DNA of 64,000 nt, taken from Tetrastigma voinierianum (Eukaryota > Streptophyta > Magnoliopsida > Vitales > Vitaceae). The position numbers were made by a program, and so were the translations under genes. The notes under the pieces are model-generated. The model did not search any database. It saw only the letters and a list, made by a program, of their open reading frames with translations, and had not been told where the DNA came from. The DNA lies in the NCBI GenBank assembly GCA_016808115.1, contig JAEQBH010004117.1, forward strand, positions 1 through 64,000, in the 5' to 3' direction. Below, piece by piece: positions 30,852 to 42,550 of the stretch (position 1 is its first letter; the number at the start of each line of letters is the position of its first letter).

Positions 30852-31105
30852 GGACCTGGAAATTACTAGGGAAAGGAAAAAAAATGGTAAGAAAAATTAT
30901 TTTATCTTGGTTTCACAATAGAAAATATAAAAAAAAAAATCAAATATAATCAAAATTTTAAATACTTTTAAATTTCTTGATGTATATAATAAGATAAAAG
31001 CATGATAAATAGTTCTGAATAATATGTGAAATTAAGTTATTAAGTTTAAACTTATTTTATATTTTCCTCCAAACAATTTTTCCTTCTCATTTTCCTACAC
31101 AATGG
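30852..31105. mobile_element. MITE family 1, copy C (upstream of PEX12)
   Basis: Contains AAATCAAATATAATCAAAAT and AAGTTATTAAGTTTAAAC, TTATTTTATATTTTCCTCC blocks shared with copies A (5554) and B (7062). It starts GGAAATTACTAGGGAAAGG and ends TTTTCCTACAC. Confidence 0.6.
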
Positions 31106-31129
31106 AGAGCATGACTAAGGAATTGAGTG

Positions 31130-31890
31130 CGAGATCATGAATCAAACTAGAGATTTAAAGAAACCCTTAATGTTTTAATTCAAGATGTCCAAGTGGAAGA
31201 ACCTCACGTATTCAACTCCAAAGAAGAAATAAAGATGGTCCACATCATTAAAGTAAACCCGGAATTGGACCAAGAACTAGGGCATTTGTTGACTTGATCC
31301 TTGGGCTGATTTGGTGCTGATTCGTTGTTGATTTGGAGCTAATTTGGTCTTGATTTGTTGCTAATTTGTTGTTGATTCTTCTTATTGATTATCAAGTACA
31401 AATCTGAGTCATCCATTCTTTGTGGACGTTTAGGGTGTGAGTAGTTTAGGAAGATAAGTTAGTTTCCTTTCTTTGTGGACGTTTTGGGTGTGAGTAGTTT
31501 AGGAAGATAAGTTAGTTTCTTTTCTTGTTTTTGCCGAATATTTACTTTCCTTTGTGGCCGAATTTGGTTTTGTTCTTCATATATATTTGGGCCTATTTAT
31601 AGGCATGTTATCCTTGTTTTCTTTAGATTACGAATTTATAAAATTGAGAGTTAAATTTCTCTTTGGTTTTTAAAATAATTATATGAAATTATTGGTTATT
31701 TCGTGGCGTTCATCAAGACTTATTAATCGGATCTCCATCATGAATTTATGACGTCACTCTTATCACAAGGTTCTATTATTTATCATGATAGATTAAGTCG
31801 TCCATCAAGTCAAAGACTAGAGCGGGTTATTACGAGATTAATTTGATCACGAATTATAAATCCTGAGTTGGCGTGGTTCGTATCCATTTT
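31130..31890 (+). mobile_element. LTR-like segment with TATA box and tandem repeats
   Basis: Ends near a PBS-like TTGGTATTAGAAGCAG (31889). It contains CTATTTATAGGC (31592-31603), a plausible TATA box. Upstream are a ~12-bp repeat run (TTGATTTG.TGCT, 31298-31380) and a 53-bp tandem duplication (31416-31522). The downstream 31900-32560 region looks like an element leader without coding sequence. Confidence 0.5.
31416..31522 (+). repeat. 53-bp tandem duplication (two copies)
   Basis: TTCTTTGTGGACGTTT.GGGT followed by GTGAGTAGTTTAGGAAGATA and AGTTAGTTTC, repeated with offset 53. It sits upstream of the TATA-like box, i.e. in a U3 position. Confidence 0.9.
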
Positions 31891-32890
31891 GGTATTAGAA
31901 GCAGCAAGTTCTATTTTGGTTTGCCCGTCTTTTACTATTTTGTCAGGCTTCAGGCTAGTCACGCTTTCATCTATTCAACCTAAATTTCATCCCACCTCAA
32001 ATTCCATTCACAACTTATTTTTTACTCCATCCCAAGTCTGATTTTCCTTATTCTTGAATCTTATATAATTTTTTTTTGCCTTCCCTTATATTGGACCGTT
32101 CTTCCCAAGTTATAAAAAAAAAAAAAAAAAAAAAAAGGAAAAGGATTCAATATCAAAAGTCTAGAGCGAAAGAAATTTTTTTTTTTTTTTCCTATAAGTT
32201 TACCATCCTTTTAGTTGTTGGAATTCAAGTCACCACCATAGTATATAAAATAAAAAATCGATAAAAACTAAGAATTTTTGGTGATCTTTGTGTTAGTGAC
32301 CTTAACCTTTGTTGCTTTAGTAAGGCTTGATTATGGTTAATGCTACCAACATATCCTTTAATTGGTTTTCAATTGAATTTGCGAAAAAAACAAATTGATT
32401 AGTTTGATTAGTTCCAAAAGAACCAAAAGAGATATTATGAGTGGAGAAATGCAAGAGTGGTAAGAACATTAGAGTGAGAAAAAGCCAAATAAATTGTGTG
32501 AAAGCACTAAGTAAATCATTCTTTGAGTGAAAACACGCGAGGGAGTGATTTGTGAGGTCATATTTTTTTTTCTAACTATGACACCTCAAAACCCAGAATC
32601 TCGTTGTGGCCGTCGTCTGAAAGATCGCATTGGGTATCAGCGTATCTGAATCTACATATCATGTCTCATTCACGAGATCCATTCAGCATATATAGTTTAG
32701 AAAAATATACAAGTTTATCAAAACATTTCATAAGAATTGAGTTACAACTCTCTTATATACAAATATTACATATGGAAATCTAGTTTTTTTTTTTTTACAA
32801 AAGGTTTTATAAAACCCTTGATTCGGCTTTTCTTACCACTTGCGATGCGGGATGAGGGTGACCACTGTACATAACATACTTTTAGAAAGG

Positions 32891-34840
32891 TGTAAGACTA
32901 CGAAATTCAATTGTGGAAAAGGGTAAAATCGTGGTCGGTCAAAAATCAAAATTTCAATCATACAGATCACCGGATAATGACGGATTTCACTTGGGTTGGA
33001 ATCGATCTCTGAATATCTAGTTAACCGTCAAGTTTCGTCGAATTCAGGACGGTCGGAATTGGAACGTTTCGAGCATAACATTTCGAGGTCTTAAATAAAG
33101 CGATATTCGATGTGGCGAAGTCACGTATAACCCACATCTTCCATGTGATATAAGTGGCATGAGTGAAATAATGAAAATGGACGGCTAGAGATAGTGCAGG
33201 AGTATCCATGAGAAAGAAGGGACATAATGGTCATTATTTAAATTCTTAAGTTAGAAAAAGACAAAATAGTAAATAGTGAGTGTCTCTTACAAAAAAAAGA
33301 AAGCCAAAACGTGAGGGCGGGAGGAAGAAGATGCAGAACCTAAAAATGGTGATTTTCTAGTGAGAGAGAGAGTCACTTCTCTCTAAAAATACCGAGCGTC
33401 CAGATGGTGAGTGCCGGAGCAGAAGGAAGGCGCTCTGCACGGCGGGGCCTGCAGTGGAGCACCGGTTTTTAGATTTTCCGACAAACTCATGAGGTAGAGA
33501 TATATCCTACTTGGGTTTTACACTTTATTTAAGTGTTATATGATGTTTCGGTTGGTATAGGCGCGACGGCCGTTCGATCAGTCCGAAACTTGGGACGGGT
33601 AATCAAGTACAGGAGCCATGGATTAGCCATGTAGTTTGTAGTGACTGTTTGGTTCTGATAATTATGAAATTTATGCTATAAATCATGTGTTGGTTTTTGT
33701 ATAAGGCGGGAAATGGCGTGAAGTTAGGTTCACAAAGTGAGCAGGTGATTGATGATTCTTTGAGGCAGTGGCAGGGTTTCCTTGTTCATAGGAATAGTGT
33801 TCACAAAATATTTTTTGTGAAATAATGTGTTTAGTTGAGTAATTCCGTCGAATTGCTCGTGGTTGATAATTAGCTACGTGGAAGGCTAATTTTTAGTGTA
33901 ATGGAATGTGAAGTGCGCTAACATGTTTGTGTGATTAAATTATGTAAATGTATATCGTGTTATATATATTTGCATGTGTTATATAATTAGTAGGAATTAT
34001 CATGCATTCCGTACCTTTGAAGGCACCACTAGAATGATAGGGTGAGTGCGTGAGGTGGTTTATTGAGAGAGTGGTTTCGGAGGGTTGACTAATAATAATT
34101 ATGGAGGGTAGTCCATATAAAATATCAATCACCGGAATTCGGCCCCGATTGATATATCTCGGGTAATTCACTCTAGTATAACGCCGAGATCGATTACTAC
34201 TAATATCGGAGGGTAGTCCACAAATAATATGAACATCTTTGTTAAAAATAATGTTTCTCATACGTGGCTTAAGTGAGTGTGAGGAGTCGGTGAGGACTCG
34301 GGATATGAGTTGAGCATGTAGGCATTCCAGAGTAGGATCACGCATTTACTTGAATGTTGTTTACGATAGACTGTGCATATGCATAGGTGGAGTAGCACAT
34401 TGGGTGATTCCACTGCGGGCATTAGGCTCCTTGCTGTCGAGAGCGTATTTTGGTGCGGGGAGCGTCTGAGGAGATGGCCGATCTAGAGGCCCAGGTTTGA
34501 GAAAAGAAACCGGGTTGTGGCTTTAGTTATCATTAATAATATACATGTATTAGAATTCTAAAAATTTTAATATATATTTGTATGGAAGTCATTTATTAAC
34601 TCTTGAAACTATTGGATATAGTTGGATATAAATATTATGATGAGTATTGGTTTATGGGCCCAAGAGGCCGGTTTTACTCATGTGATTGATGTTGGGACAA
34701 GTTATGTATCTCGGGTAGAGCTCCCCGTACAAAGGAGACTATGCCCGATTTTCGTGAGAAATGTCGGGTCACTGACTGTTCAGCAGTGTTTATCGGGTTG
34801 ACGGGTAGTTAACGGACCCAAAATTTAGAGGCGTCAAACA
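32891..34840 (+). repeat. 5' LTR of the chromovirus
   Basis: TGTAAGAC...GTCAAACA, 1.95 kb. Candidate left TSD AAAGG (32886-32890), not confirmed on the right because that end is interrupted. Confidence 0.85.
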
Positions 34841-35899
34841 GTATGGAAGCTTAGGTATACGGCTACCTAGGGCTTGAGGGGCTTGGGCTTAGGCCATAGT
34901 CTTTGAGGTGTAAGAACGTCACACTAGGTGTGGTTCGATGTTGAGTTTAGGTATGAGATTACCTAGGAAATCACGGGACAAAACTAGGACACGGCATGCA
35001 TATGTTTGATGTGTTTTGTGTGATTTGATAAATTTGTTGTGTGAAAAATATGCATAACATGAATGATGTGTGATCATGGTTGTGATGTGTTGAGATTGTT
35101 TATGTGCTTAGTGATTGGCACATAGGAAAACAAATGAAGTGTTAGAAAATTTGTTTTAGGTTCTGAGTGTGTATGGCTGACAGAAAATAAGAAATAAATT
35201 TTAATAAATTTATTTGAGTTATTTAGATAATGAAATCAAATTTTAAAATAATTTGAGGTTGAACACTAAGTTAGTGTTATATAAGGAGAACATGAAGGAA
35301 GTACAGGGACTATTTTCGAATTAAATGAAAAAAAAATATATATATATTTTAAGCAATTTATTTGGTTTATTGAGAAATGAATATATATATATATATAAAT
35401 AAGGTGGAGAAATTTTTTTTTTTTTCGGTGTAAAGCGGAAAAAAAATAAATAAAGAAAATAAATTTTATAAATTTATTTGGTTTAATGGATAATAAACTA
35501 AAATTTTAATAAATTTTAGGGTTGAACACTAGGTTTAGTGTTGGATCAAGAGGTTTGAGAAGATTTTAGACCAAATGTCCAAGTTTAAATGAAAAAAAAG
35601 CCCCTAAAGTGGAGAAAATAATTTTCTAAGGTTTCACAGTGTGTAAGAGCGAAGAAATTGATTAAAATAAATTTTACAAATTTATTTGTGTATTCTGAAA
35701 AATAAGAAAAAAAAAATTAGAGTATGTATTTTTAGTGTCTTCCGATGATTTGGAAGAAATGAAAAAATATGAAAAAAAAAAAAAAAAGAAAGGAGCTGAG
35801 GAGCAGATTGGAGCTCTTGATTGTCTTGTGAAAAATTTGTATTAGGCCTTACGAATTATTATGAAATTTGGAAAAAAAAAATTATATTGTGAATTAGTC

Positions 35900-36300
35900 T
35901 CTTTGGCAAGGGATTGTATTGCAAGAGAAGGGTGTAGTTGGCTTGGTTTTGTATTGCAAGAGAAGAGTTTGAGTGGTAGAAATTGTATTGTGACCTAGTC
36001 TTGTAGGCAATGAATTGTATTGCAAGAGAAGGCTTGAATGGCTAGTAAAAGTGTGTTACCAAGATGGAGATTGTATTCACGGTTTTGGTGTAGTTGGCTG
36101 GAAAATTGTATTGCAATATGGTGGTGCAGTGGGCTGAAATTTGTGGCCAATAAGCGGGAGGCTTAGCGGGGTTGTATTCTACTTGATACACAAGTGTATT
36201 GTGACCCGGGAGGTGTATTGTAGTAGGCAATTGCATTACTGAAACAAGTAGTCTGGTCAGTAGAATTGTATTGCAAAACCGCTATTGTATTGTAATAGCG
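35900..36300 (+). repeat. Array of TTGTATTGCAAGAGAAG-like motifs in chromovirus leader
   Basis: At least eight copies of ATTGTATTG(C/T)(A/G)A at irregular 30-60 bp spacing, several followed by GAGAAG. TATTGCAATA (about 36108) is a perfect palindrome. Lies between the 5' LTR and gag. Confidence 0.75.
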
Positions 36301-36959
36301 ATATGATCAATGATCAGCTAATGAAACGATAGCGATCAACTGATCCAAGCTGTGAGCAGGTAAATTTAAAAAATTTGTTTTTTTTTGAAAAAATAAAATA
36401 AAATAGAATAGAATGAGAGAAAATTTAAAAAAAAAATGAAATTTTCAAAAATAAAATTTTGTTGTCATCTGAATTAATATATTGGATAAATGGTCTTGCA
36501 TTTGCTTATGAATGTGAGGACTTGAAAATATGCGATTACGTATTTGTGAATAGTGTCCTCAAGTACATGTTACACCCTTGGGATACGTCATTAATGTTGC
36601 ATGTTTTTGATAGAGTGATTTTATGTTTCAAATTGCGTGGAAGGACATATACACGGTATGATGTATATGGGACTTGTGATTGTGCGATTGTTGCGTAGGA
36701 AATTATATGCATGGTGTAATGCATATAGGAAAAGGAGTGAAGATGCTAAAGGTTGGAACTATGACCTTAGAGTTTGGATAATGAAATGAGCAGAAAACTT
36801 GGAATTTTATTGAAATAAAGAAATTGAGTGGTTGGAATTTAGTGCCACTTAGGAAATGAACGGGTCAGTTCATGGTTGTCAAGTCTATTAGTAATTAGCA
36901 TGTATTGCTAGTCATTGAAATGAAAATTAAATGATTCTTATTTGCCATTGGAGCATTAG

Positions 36960-37200
36960 ATGGCTAGTCGGGGACGAGGACGTAGAGGGCGTCCACGAGT
37001 GCTGATCGGGCACCACCGGTGTTGATAAAGTAGGCCACTGGCGAGGCGTGGGTGTGCGGCTGCTGGCGTACGGTGGTGAAAGAGGTCTAGTAACCTCCGA
37101 GGAAGTTTAGGGCGCATCATCGCCAGGCATTCCGCGGGGGGAGGAGATCCGATGGTGGCAGACCATTGGTTCATACAGATTGAGAAGGTGTTAGAGGCTA
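36960..37200 (+). pseudogene. Chromovirus gag N-terminus
   Basis: ATG at 36960, then ASRGRGRRGRPR, the typical Arg/Gly-rich Tekay gag start, and near 37155 a W..DHWF..IEKVLEAME block. Much of gag is missing between these and the protease at 37250. Confidence 0.7.
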
Positions 37201-37243
37201 TGGAATTACCTCGCTCACCGGGACAAATGGCGTTCGGTAGAGA

Positions 37244-37470
37244 GTGAGGCGAATGTGGGTGAAAGATGGGCGAGGACCTCTGGAGACCTTAGAGGAGCAT
37301 TTGTATGTGAGTTCTCCCCTAGGGATTAGGGCGAGAATAGGGATGATATGTCGTGGTTGCGAGTTGGAGATCTCGAGGACTCTACTCACAGTGGGCCTGA
37401 TGATTATGGACATGTCAGAGTTTGATGTCGTGCGGGATGGATTAATTTGCGCTCTGGGGATTGTTATCAG
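37244..37470 (+). pseudogene. Chromovirus protease, C-terminal part
   Basis: Frame with SSPLGIRARIGMICRGCELE then ISRTLLTVGLMIMDMSEFDV, matching the end of chromovirus protease (...LIVLDMxDFDVILGMDWL). The N-terminal DSGAS active site is not visible. Confidence 0.72.
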
Positions 37471-37819
37471 GTGTGAGCGTAGAGGGGTTACCGCTGCACA
37501 TTAGGGCCCGGTACTCGTGGCTGTGGTATTTCAGAAACGAGCATGACATTTTGCCTCGGGCAATTATACGAGTCCAAGTGTCAGGGACGGTTAGCGGGTT
37601 GGCTAGCGAGCCTTACCACAGAAGGGCGGAGGGCCGAGACTTGGATCTGCTCCCGAGTAATTTGCGAGTATGTGGATGTTTTCGGATGAGCTACGGGTTA
37701 CCTCGCGGAGGGTAGTAGACGCCGGTATCGAGTTACACCACGGTACTTCACCCGTCTACATGACTCGCATAGGATGGCACGGGTCGTTCGCGGGAACTTC
37801 GAGTCGATTAAGTGCTGGA

Positions 37820-38400
37820 CGGGGTTCGTGGGCGACGCCGCATGGGGCGCTCGGGTTACGTTTCTGCGAAGAAAGAAGGGCAGAACCCTTATTTGTGCAT
37901 TGGTGCAGATAGTTGAGCGGGGTTACGATCAAGAATCGGTACCCGTACCGAGATCGATGACTTGTTTGATCGGTTCGAGAAGGCGAGTCTACTCGAATGA
38001 ACTGCCTTGCTTTGAGTTACCATCGGTGAGAGTTAGGAATCTGAATATCCTTAAGCAACGTTTAGGGCGCGTTATGGGCACTTTGAGTTCACGATTGATG
38101 CCACTTTGGATTGGCAGAATGCACGGCAACATTCATGGATCTCATGCATGCGAGATATTCCAGCCTATTTAGATCGAGTTTGTGTAGTGCCGTGGATGAC
38201 ATCGCGATCTACTCGGTCAGTGGGAGCATGAGTATCAGCGAGGATGGTCTACGAGTTGTTTGGAAGACCATCGGTATCGCCGAGTTGATGAGTGCTAGTT
38301 TTGAAGCTTCTTCGGGGAGATTTTGGACACGATGGTGTCGGCTGAGTGTCGGTCGACTGAGAAAGGTTGAGGCGTGATGATTTGGGAGAGATCGAATGTT
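37820..38400 (+). pseudogene. Chromovirus reverse transcriptase, heavily frameshifted
   Basis: Fragments in all three frames: PWGA (37840), TIKNRYP (about 37930), ATFMDLM (38120), VDDIAIYS (the VFIDDILVYS catalytic region, about 38195), and a WxxIGIAELMSASFEA remnant (HLRIVLQ..LYAK-like context). No frame is open for more than about 130 codons. Confidence 0.75.
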
Positions 38401-39960
38401 AATCTTGAATCGTAGTTTCTTGGGATTAGTTAGGTATTACAGAGATTCGAGAATGGGGTGAAGTTGTGCATTCAGGCGGGATCGTAGGATTTCGCCTCTG
38501 GGACTATGGACTCCATGGATTGGGACGGCCACGACCATGAGAGAGATCGAGGATGCTCGGAACACTTTCGCGGGGATACGGTGTTGGTAGCCGAAGGAGG
38601 GATCGACCTTCTTGGTTCGGGAAGGCGAAGACTTACGCTTCACACAGGTTTTGGGGACTAGGGCCGAGGATTGGGCATGTGGATGGGGATGCCCCTAGAG
38701 GCAGTCCCGGGACTTTGGGGCAGCGCAGTCCAGTTATTTATAGAACATGAGAGTATGGACATTTCCTCCGCACCTGAAGTACGGTCGGAGGACCGGTTCG
38801 AGTTTTGAGGGTGCTATCTGAGCGCTTCGGCCTGGAATGGACGGAGGGGCCATAGTGTGGGTAAAAGTCAGGGACATATCAGAGTTGCGCAGTGGAAGCG
38901 TGGTGGACCTTAGGGTAGTAGACATATTGGTGGTTGATGTCAGGCTTGACATGGGATGGGTTGATAACCCGTCGGGTTGTTGTTAGCAATTAGGACATGG
39001 CAGGGTTTGGCATCTTAATGAGCCTTGGATTGGGCTTAGGAGTTAAGGCCTTTAGAAACAGGGTATAGATGTTCTTGCTGGGATGTAGGGTGAGAGTTGA
39101 CTTGATAGGTTGGGTTGCATTATGATGAGGGATCTCGAAATCTGCTCATGGTGGATTCCGGGATTGGGTGCCTGAGTGTAGCTCAGTTGCTTCCAGTGTG
39201 CACGGTGACATCGTCGAGTCGGGTGTGGGTGCACGGTGTGGTCATTCACCACTCTTGGTAAGTGTGGGTTGAGTTTGTCTTTAGGACTACGTATGATGAA
39301 GACTCATAGTTCGGTCGAGAAATGAAAGAGAATTAAAGTGTGTTGAAGCGAAAAACAAAAAGGGGTTGGTAACCCCTAAGGTGAAATCACGAAGTTAGGG
39401 TGTAAGAGACCGGGAGATATCGAGAATTTCTGTGTAGATGAGACTCGAGTGTAAGATGAAGAGTTATGTTAATCGAGATAAAAACACGGTCAAGTTATCA
39501 CGTGAGCTTAGAGTTGAGTGATAAGTCGGGAGTGACTCGGGGGTGGGATACCCTTTGGAAATTGCATTGGGTGTTGTTGAGCGTGAGGAATTTCGGTATA
39601 TGGATCATCGTTCATGACATTGATTAGGTTGACGGTCCATTGGATTGTCAGTGATTGTGACCTTGGGAAGGTCAGCGTTTACACACCAAGCAAGGGTTGT
39701 GTAGGGTTACACGTTATGCGGATTATATACAGGTGTTAGAGGACACGCTGCGAGCATGCGTCCTGGGTCATAAGGGTAGAGGAGCAATTGCCCTAAGTGG
39801 AATTCGCCTCTGACCGAAGCCAGTTATCAGTGGTATGCGGGAATGGCACCATGAGGCGTTGTATGGGGCCATGTAGATTCTGGTTATGATTGAATCCAGA
39901 GGTGGAAGAGGGCTCAATCGGATCTGATATGATTAGAACACCTGGAGAAGGAATTGAGCT
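38400..39960 (+). pseudogene. Chromovirus RNase H / integrase core region, unreadable
   Basis: Expected to hold RNase H and the integrase core. Isolated similarities only (for example GLVRYYR-like near 38425). Positional inference. Confidence 0.45.
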
Positions 39961-39974
39961 TGATCTGGCAGTGT

Positions 39975-40440
39975 CTTCTGTGCTCATAAGCCGCGAGAGA
40001 AGAGCTATGCGGATGTACGACGTTGACCCTTAGAGTTCGAGGGTTAGGGATCCGCGCGTTTTCTTGAAGGTGATGCTGAGAGATGGTAAATGTTAAAGCG
40101 ACGTGGGAAATTGTCGTCGAGATTAGATTTGGGCGCTTCGAGATGCTCGAGAGGATAGGCCTTTGTAAGCGTCTTAGGTTGGGCACTGCGCCCGGCGTGT
40201 TAGGTGTCGTGAGGTGTTTAGCGTCTCGCTCGGAAGTATGCGGATCGGCTCATGTAATTATGGATTGGGGGTAGATCGGAGTTGACGATGGGACCTTTGA
40301 GGAGGGGACCGGTATGTATTTGGATAGCCGTGATCGGGTTTGACGTAAGGCAGGTGAAATTTAGTGAGGTCTTTATGGCGACAGGGAGTGGAGGAGTCCG
40401 TGGGAGCACGGAACACGATGCGGGCCTTTTGTGTCTCTTG
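39975..40440 (+). pseudogene. Chromovirus integrase C-terminus and chromodomain-like tail
   Basis: Pieces in order: REKSYADV(R) (about 39990), PLEF.V.DP and VFLKVM (40030-40075), FGRFEMLERIG (about 40128-40160), AHVIMDWG (40250), GTFEEGP, then GVEESVGE-like residues (about 40390), the end of Tekay-type pol just before the PPT. Confidence 0.78.
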
Positions 40441-40566
40441 CTTGTTTAGGGATGAAGGTACGTGGTGGTCGTTTAATAATTAAATGACGAGTTTACATGC
40501 ATGGTAGAGTGCACGTTGCATGTGCATGTGAGTGATGTGGTGTCGAATTTGGGGCCAATTCCTTTT

Positions 40567-40577
40567 AAGGAGGAGAA
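40567..40577 (+). promoter_or_regulatory. Polypurine tract of the chromovirus
   Basis: AAGGAGGAGAA directly before the 3' LTR start TGTAAGG at 40578. Confidence 0.85.
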
Positions 40578-42550
40578 TGTAAGGCGAGAAGTGATTCTGG
40601 AAAAAGGGTAAAATCGTAATTTAGGTCGAAAATCCAAAATTTATTCTCTAGTCTCGGATGACGAAGCAGTTGTAGTTGGAGTGTCTCACAATCTAGTTAA
40701 CACGTCGAATTTCGTCGAATTCAGAGATAGTAGAAATTGACACGTTTTTCTAGGCATAGCATTTCGGTCTTAAGTAAACGATATTCGATGTGACAAAGTC
40801 GCATATAGCAGCATGTCATGTGATATAAGTGGCATGAGTAGAGAAATGATGAAAATGGACGACCGAGATAGTGCCGAGTATCAAAACTGGGAAAAGAAGG
40901 GACATAATGGTCATTATTTAAATTCTTAAGTTAGAAAAAGACAAAATAGCAAATAGTGAGTGTCTCTTACAAAAAAAAGGAAAGCCAAAACGTGAGGGCG
41001 GGAGGAAGAAGATGCAGAACATAAAAATGGTGATTTGCATATTGAGAGAAGAGTCAACTACTCTCAAAATGCGGGCGTCAGGCCATCGAAATTCTTCGGA
41101 GCAAGAAGGAAAATTGCTCTACATGGCGAGGCCTACGAGTGGGCACCGGTTTTAGGAGTTTTTGACAAACTTTGTGAGGTAGGGTATTTATCCTACTTGG
41201 GTTTTACACTTTATTTAAGTGTTATATGATGTTTCGGTTGGTATGAGGCCTTGAACGACCGTTTGATTGGTCCTAAAACTTGGGACCGAATTATTGAAAT
41301 TTTTGGGAGCCATGGAGCAGCCCGTAACAGTTTATGGGCTGTTTGAGTTGTTAATTATGAAATTTATGCTATAAATCATGTGTTGGTTTGTATAAGGCCG
41401 GAAATGGCCGTGAAATTCGGGTTCACAAAGTGACCCAGATGATTAATGATTAAGGGAACAATAACCGAAGGTTTTCACTTTGTTCATAGGAATAGTGTTC
41501 ACAAAATATTTTGTGAAATAATGTTTAGTTGAGTAATTAGATCGGGTGCTGCGTGGTTTGATAATTAGCGCGTGAGCTAATTTTGGTGTAATGGAATGTG
41601 AAATTGCATAACATGTTTGTGTGATTTAATTATGTAAATGTATATCATGTTATATATATTTGCATGTGTAATATAATTATATTGGAATTGGCGTCGCCAT
41701 TCCATATGCCTTTGGGGCACCACAGAGCGATAGGAGTGAGTGCATGAGGTGGTTCATTGAGAGAGAGTGGTTTCGGAGGGTTGACTAATAATAATAATAA
41801 TTATCGGAGGGTGATCGTATAGAATATCCAATCGTCGGGTCGGCCCAAATTGATATATCTCGAGGTAGTCCACTAAATATAACATCGGTCAGTCCGCTGC
41901 ACTTATATCGGAGGTAGTCCTGAATAATAACAAACATCTTTGTTAAAAGTAATGTTTCTCATCGTGAAACCCAGGCAAGTGTGAGGGGAGTCGAGTGAGG
42001 ACTCGGGATATGGGTTAGTACAATGTAGACGTTCGAGTAGGATCAGCGTTTATGAATGTTTGTTCTGATGGGCATTGCATATGCACTTAGGTGGAGAGTA
42101 GCCACGTTTAGGGTGATTCCACTCTTGAGCATTAAGCTCACCTGTCCCGAGGGCATATTTTTCGGTGAGGGGGCGTACGAGACGACTAAATCACAGAGGC
42201 CAGGTTTGAGAAGAAAGTCGGGTTGTGGCTTTAGTTATCATTATGTATACATGTATTAGAATTCTAAAATTTTAATATATGTTGTATAAGAACCATTTAT
42301 TAACTCTTGAAACTATTGGATATAGTTGGATATAAATATTATGATGAGTATTGGTTTATGGGCCTAAATGGGTTTTACCATGCGATTGATGTTGGGACGG
42401 GTTATGTATCACGGGTAGAACTGCAGTACAAAGGAGACTACGCCCGATTTTCGTGTCGAAAATGTCGGGTCACCTTTTGAGCATTCCCCGACATTCATGA
42501 GTGTTTCAGCGGGTTGGCGGTGGTCAGCGGACCCAGAGGATTTGGGCGTC
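40578..42550 (+). repeat. 3' LTR of the chromovirus
   Basis: Homologous to 32891-34840 to the ...GGACCC..GGCGTC end, then diverges at 42551 where a minus-strand LTR seems to begin (TGAGGGTCCC). Confidence 0.85.

Larger units (their letters stand above)
32891..42550 (+). mobile_element. Ty3/gypsy Tekay/Del-like chromovirus, near full length
   Basis: Two long LTRs (32891-34840; 40578-~42550) bracket a 5.7-kb interior. The LTRs share many blocks, e.g. GAAGGGACATAATGGTCATT, TATAAATCATGTGTTGGTTT and CTTGAAACTATTGGATATAG. PPT AAGGAGGAGAA (40567-40577) abuts the 3' LTR. A decayed tRNA-Met PBS follows the 5' LTR (GTATGGAAGCTTAGG, about 34841). The interior has a gag start, protease, RT and an integrase end with a chromodomain-like tail. 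The frames are shattered by indels. The 3' LTR seems cut at 42550 by another LTR. Confidence 0.88.

Noticed and set aside
33935..34345. 136-codon minus-strand frame
   Set aside because: Antisense to the chromovirus 5' LTR; the homologous part of the 3' LTR does not keep it open.
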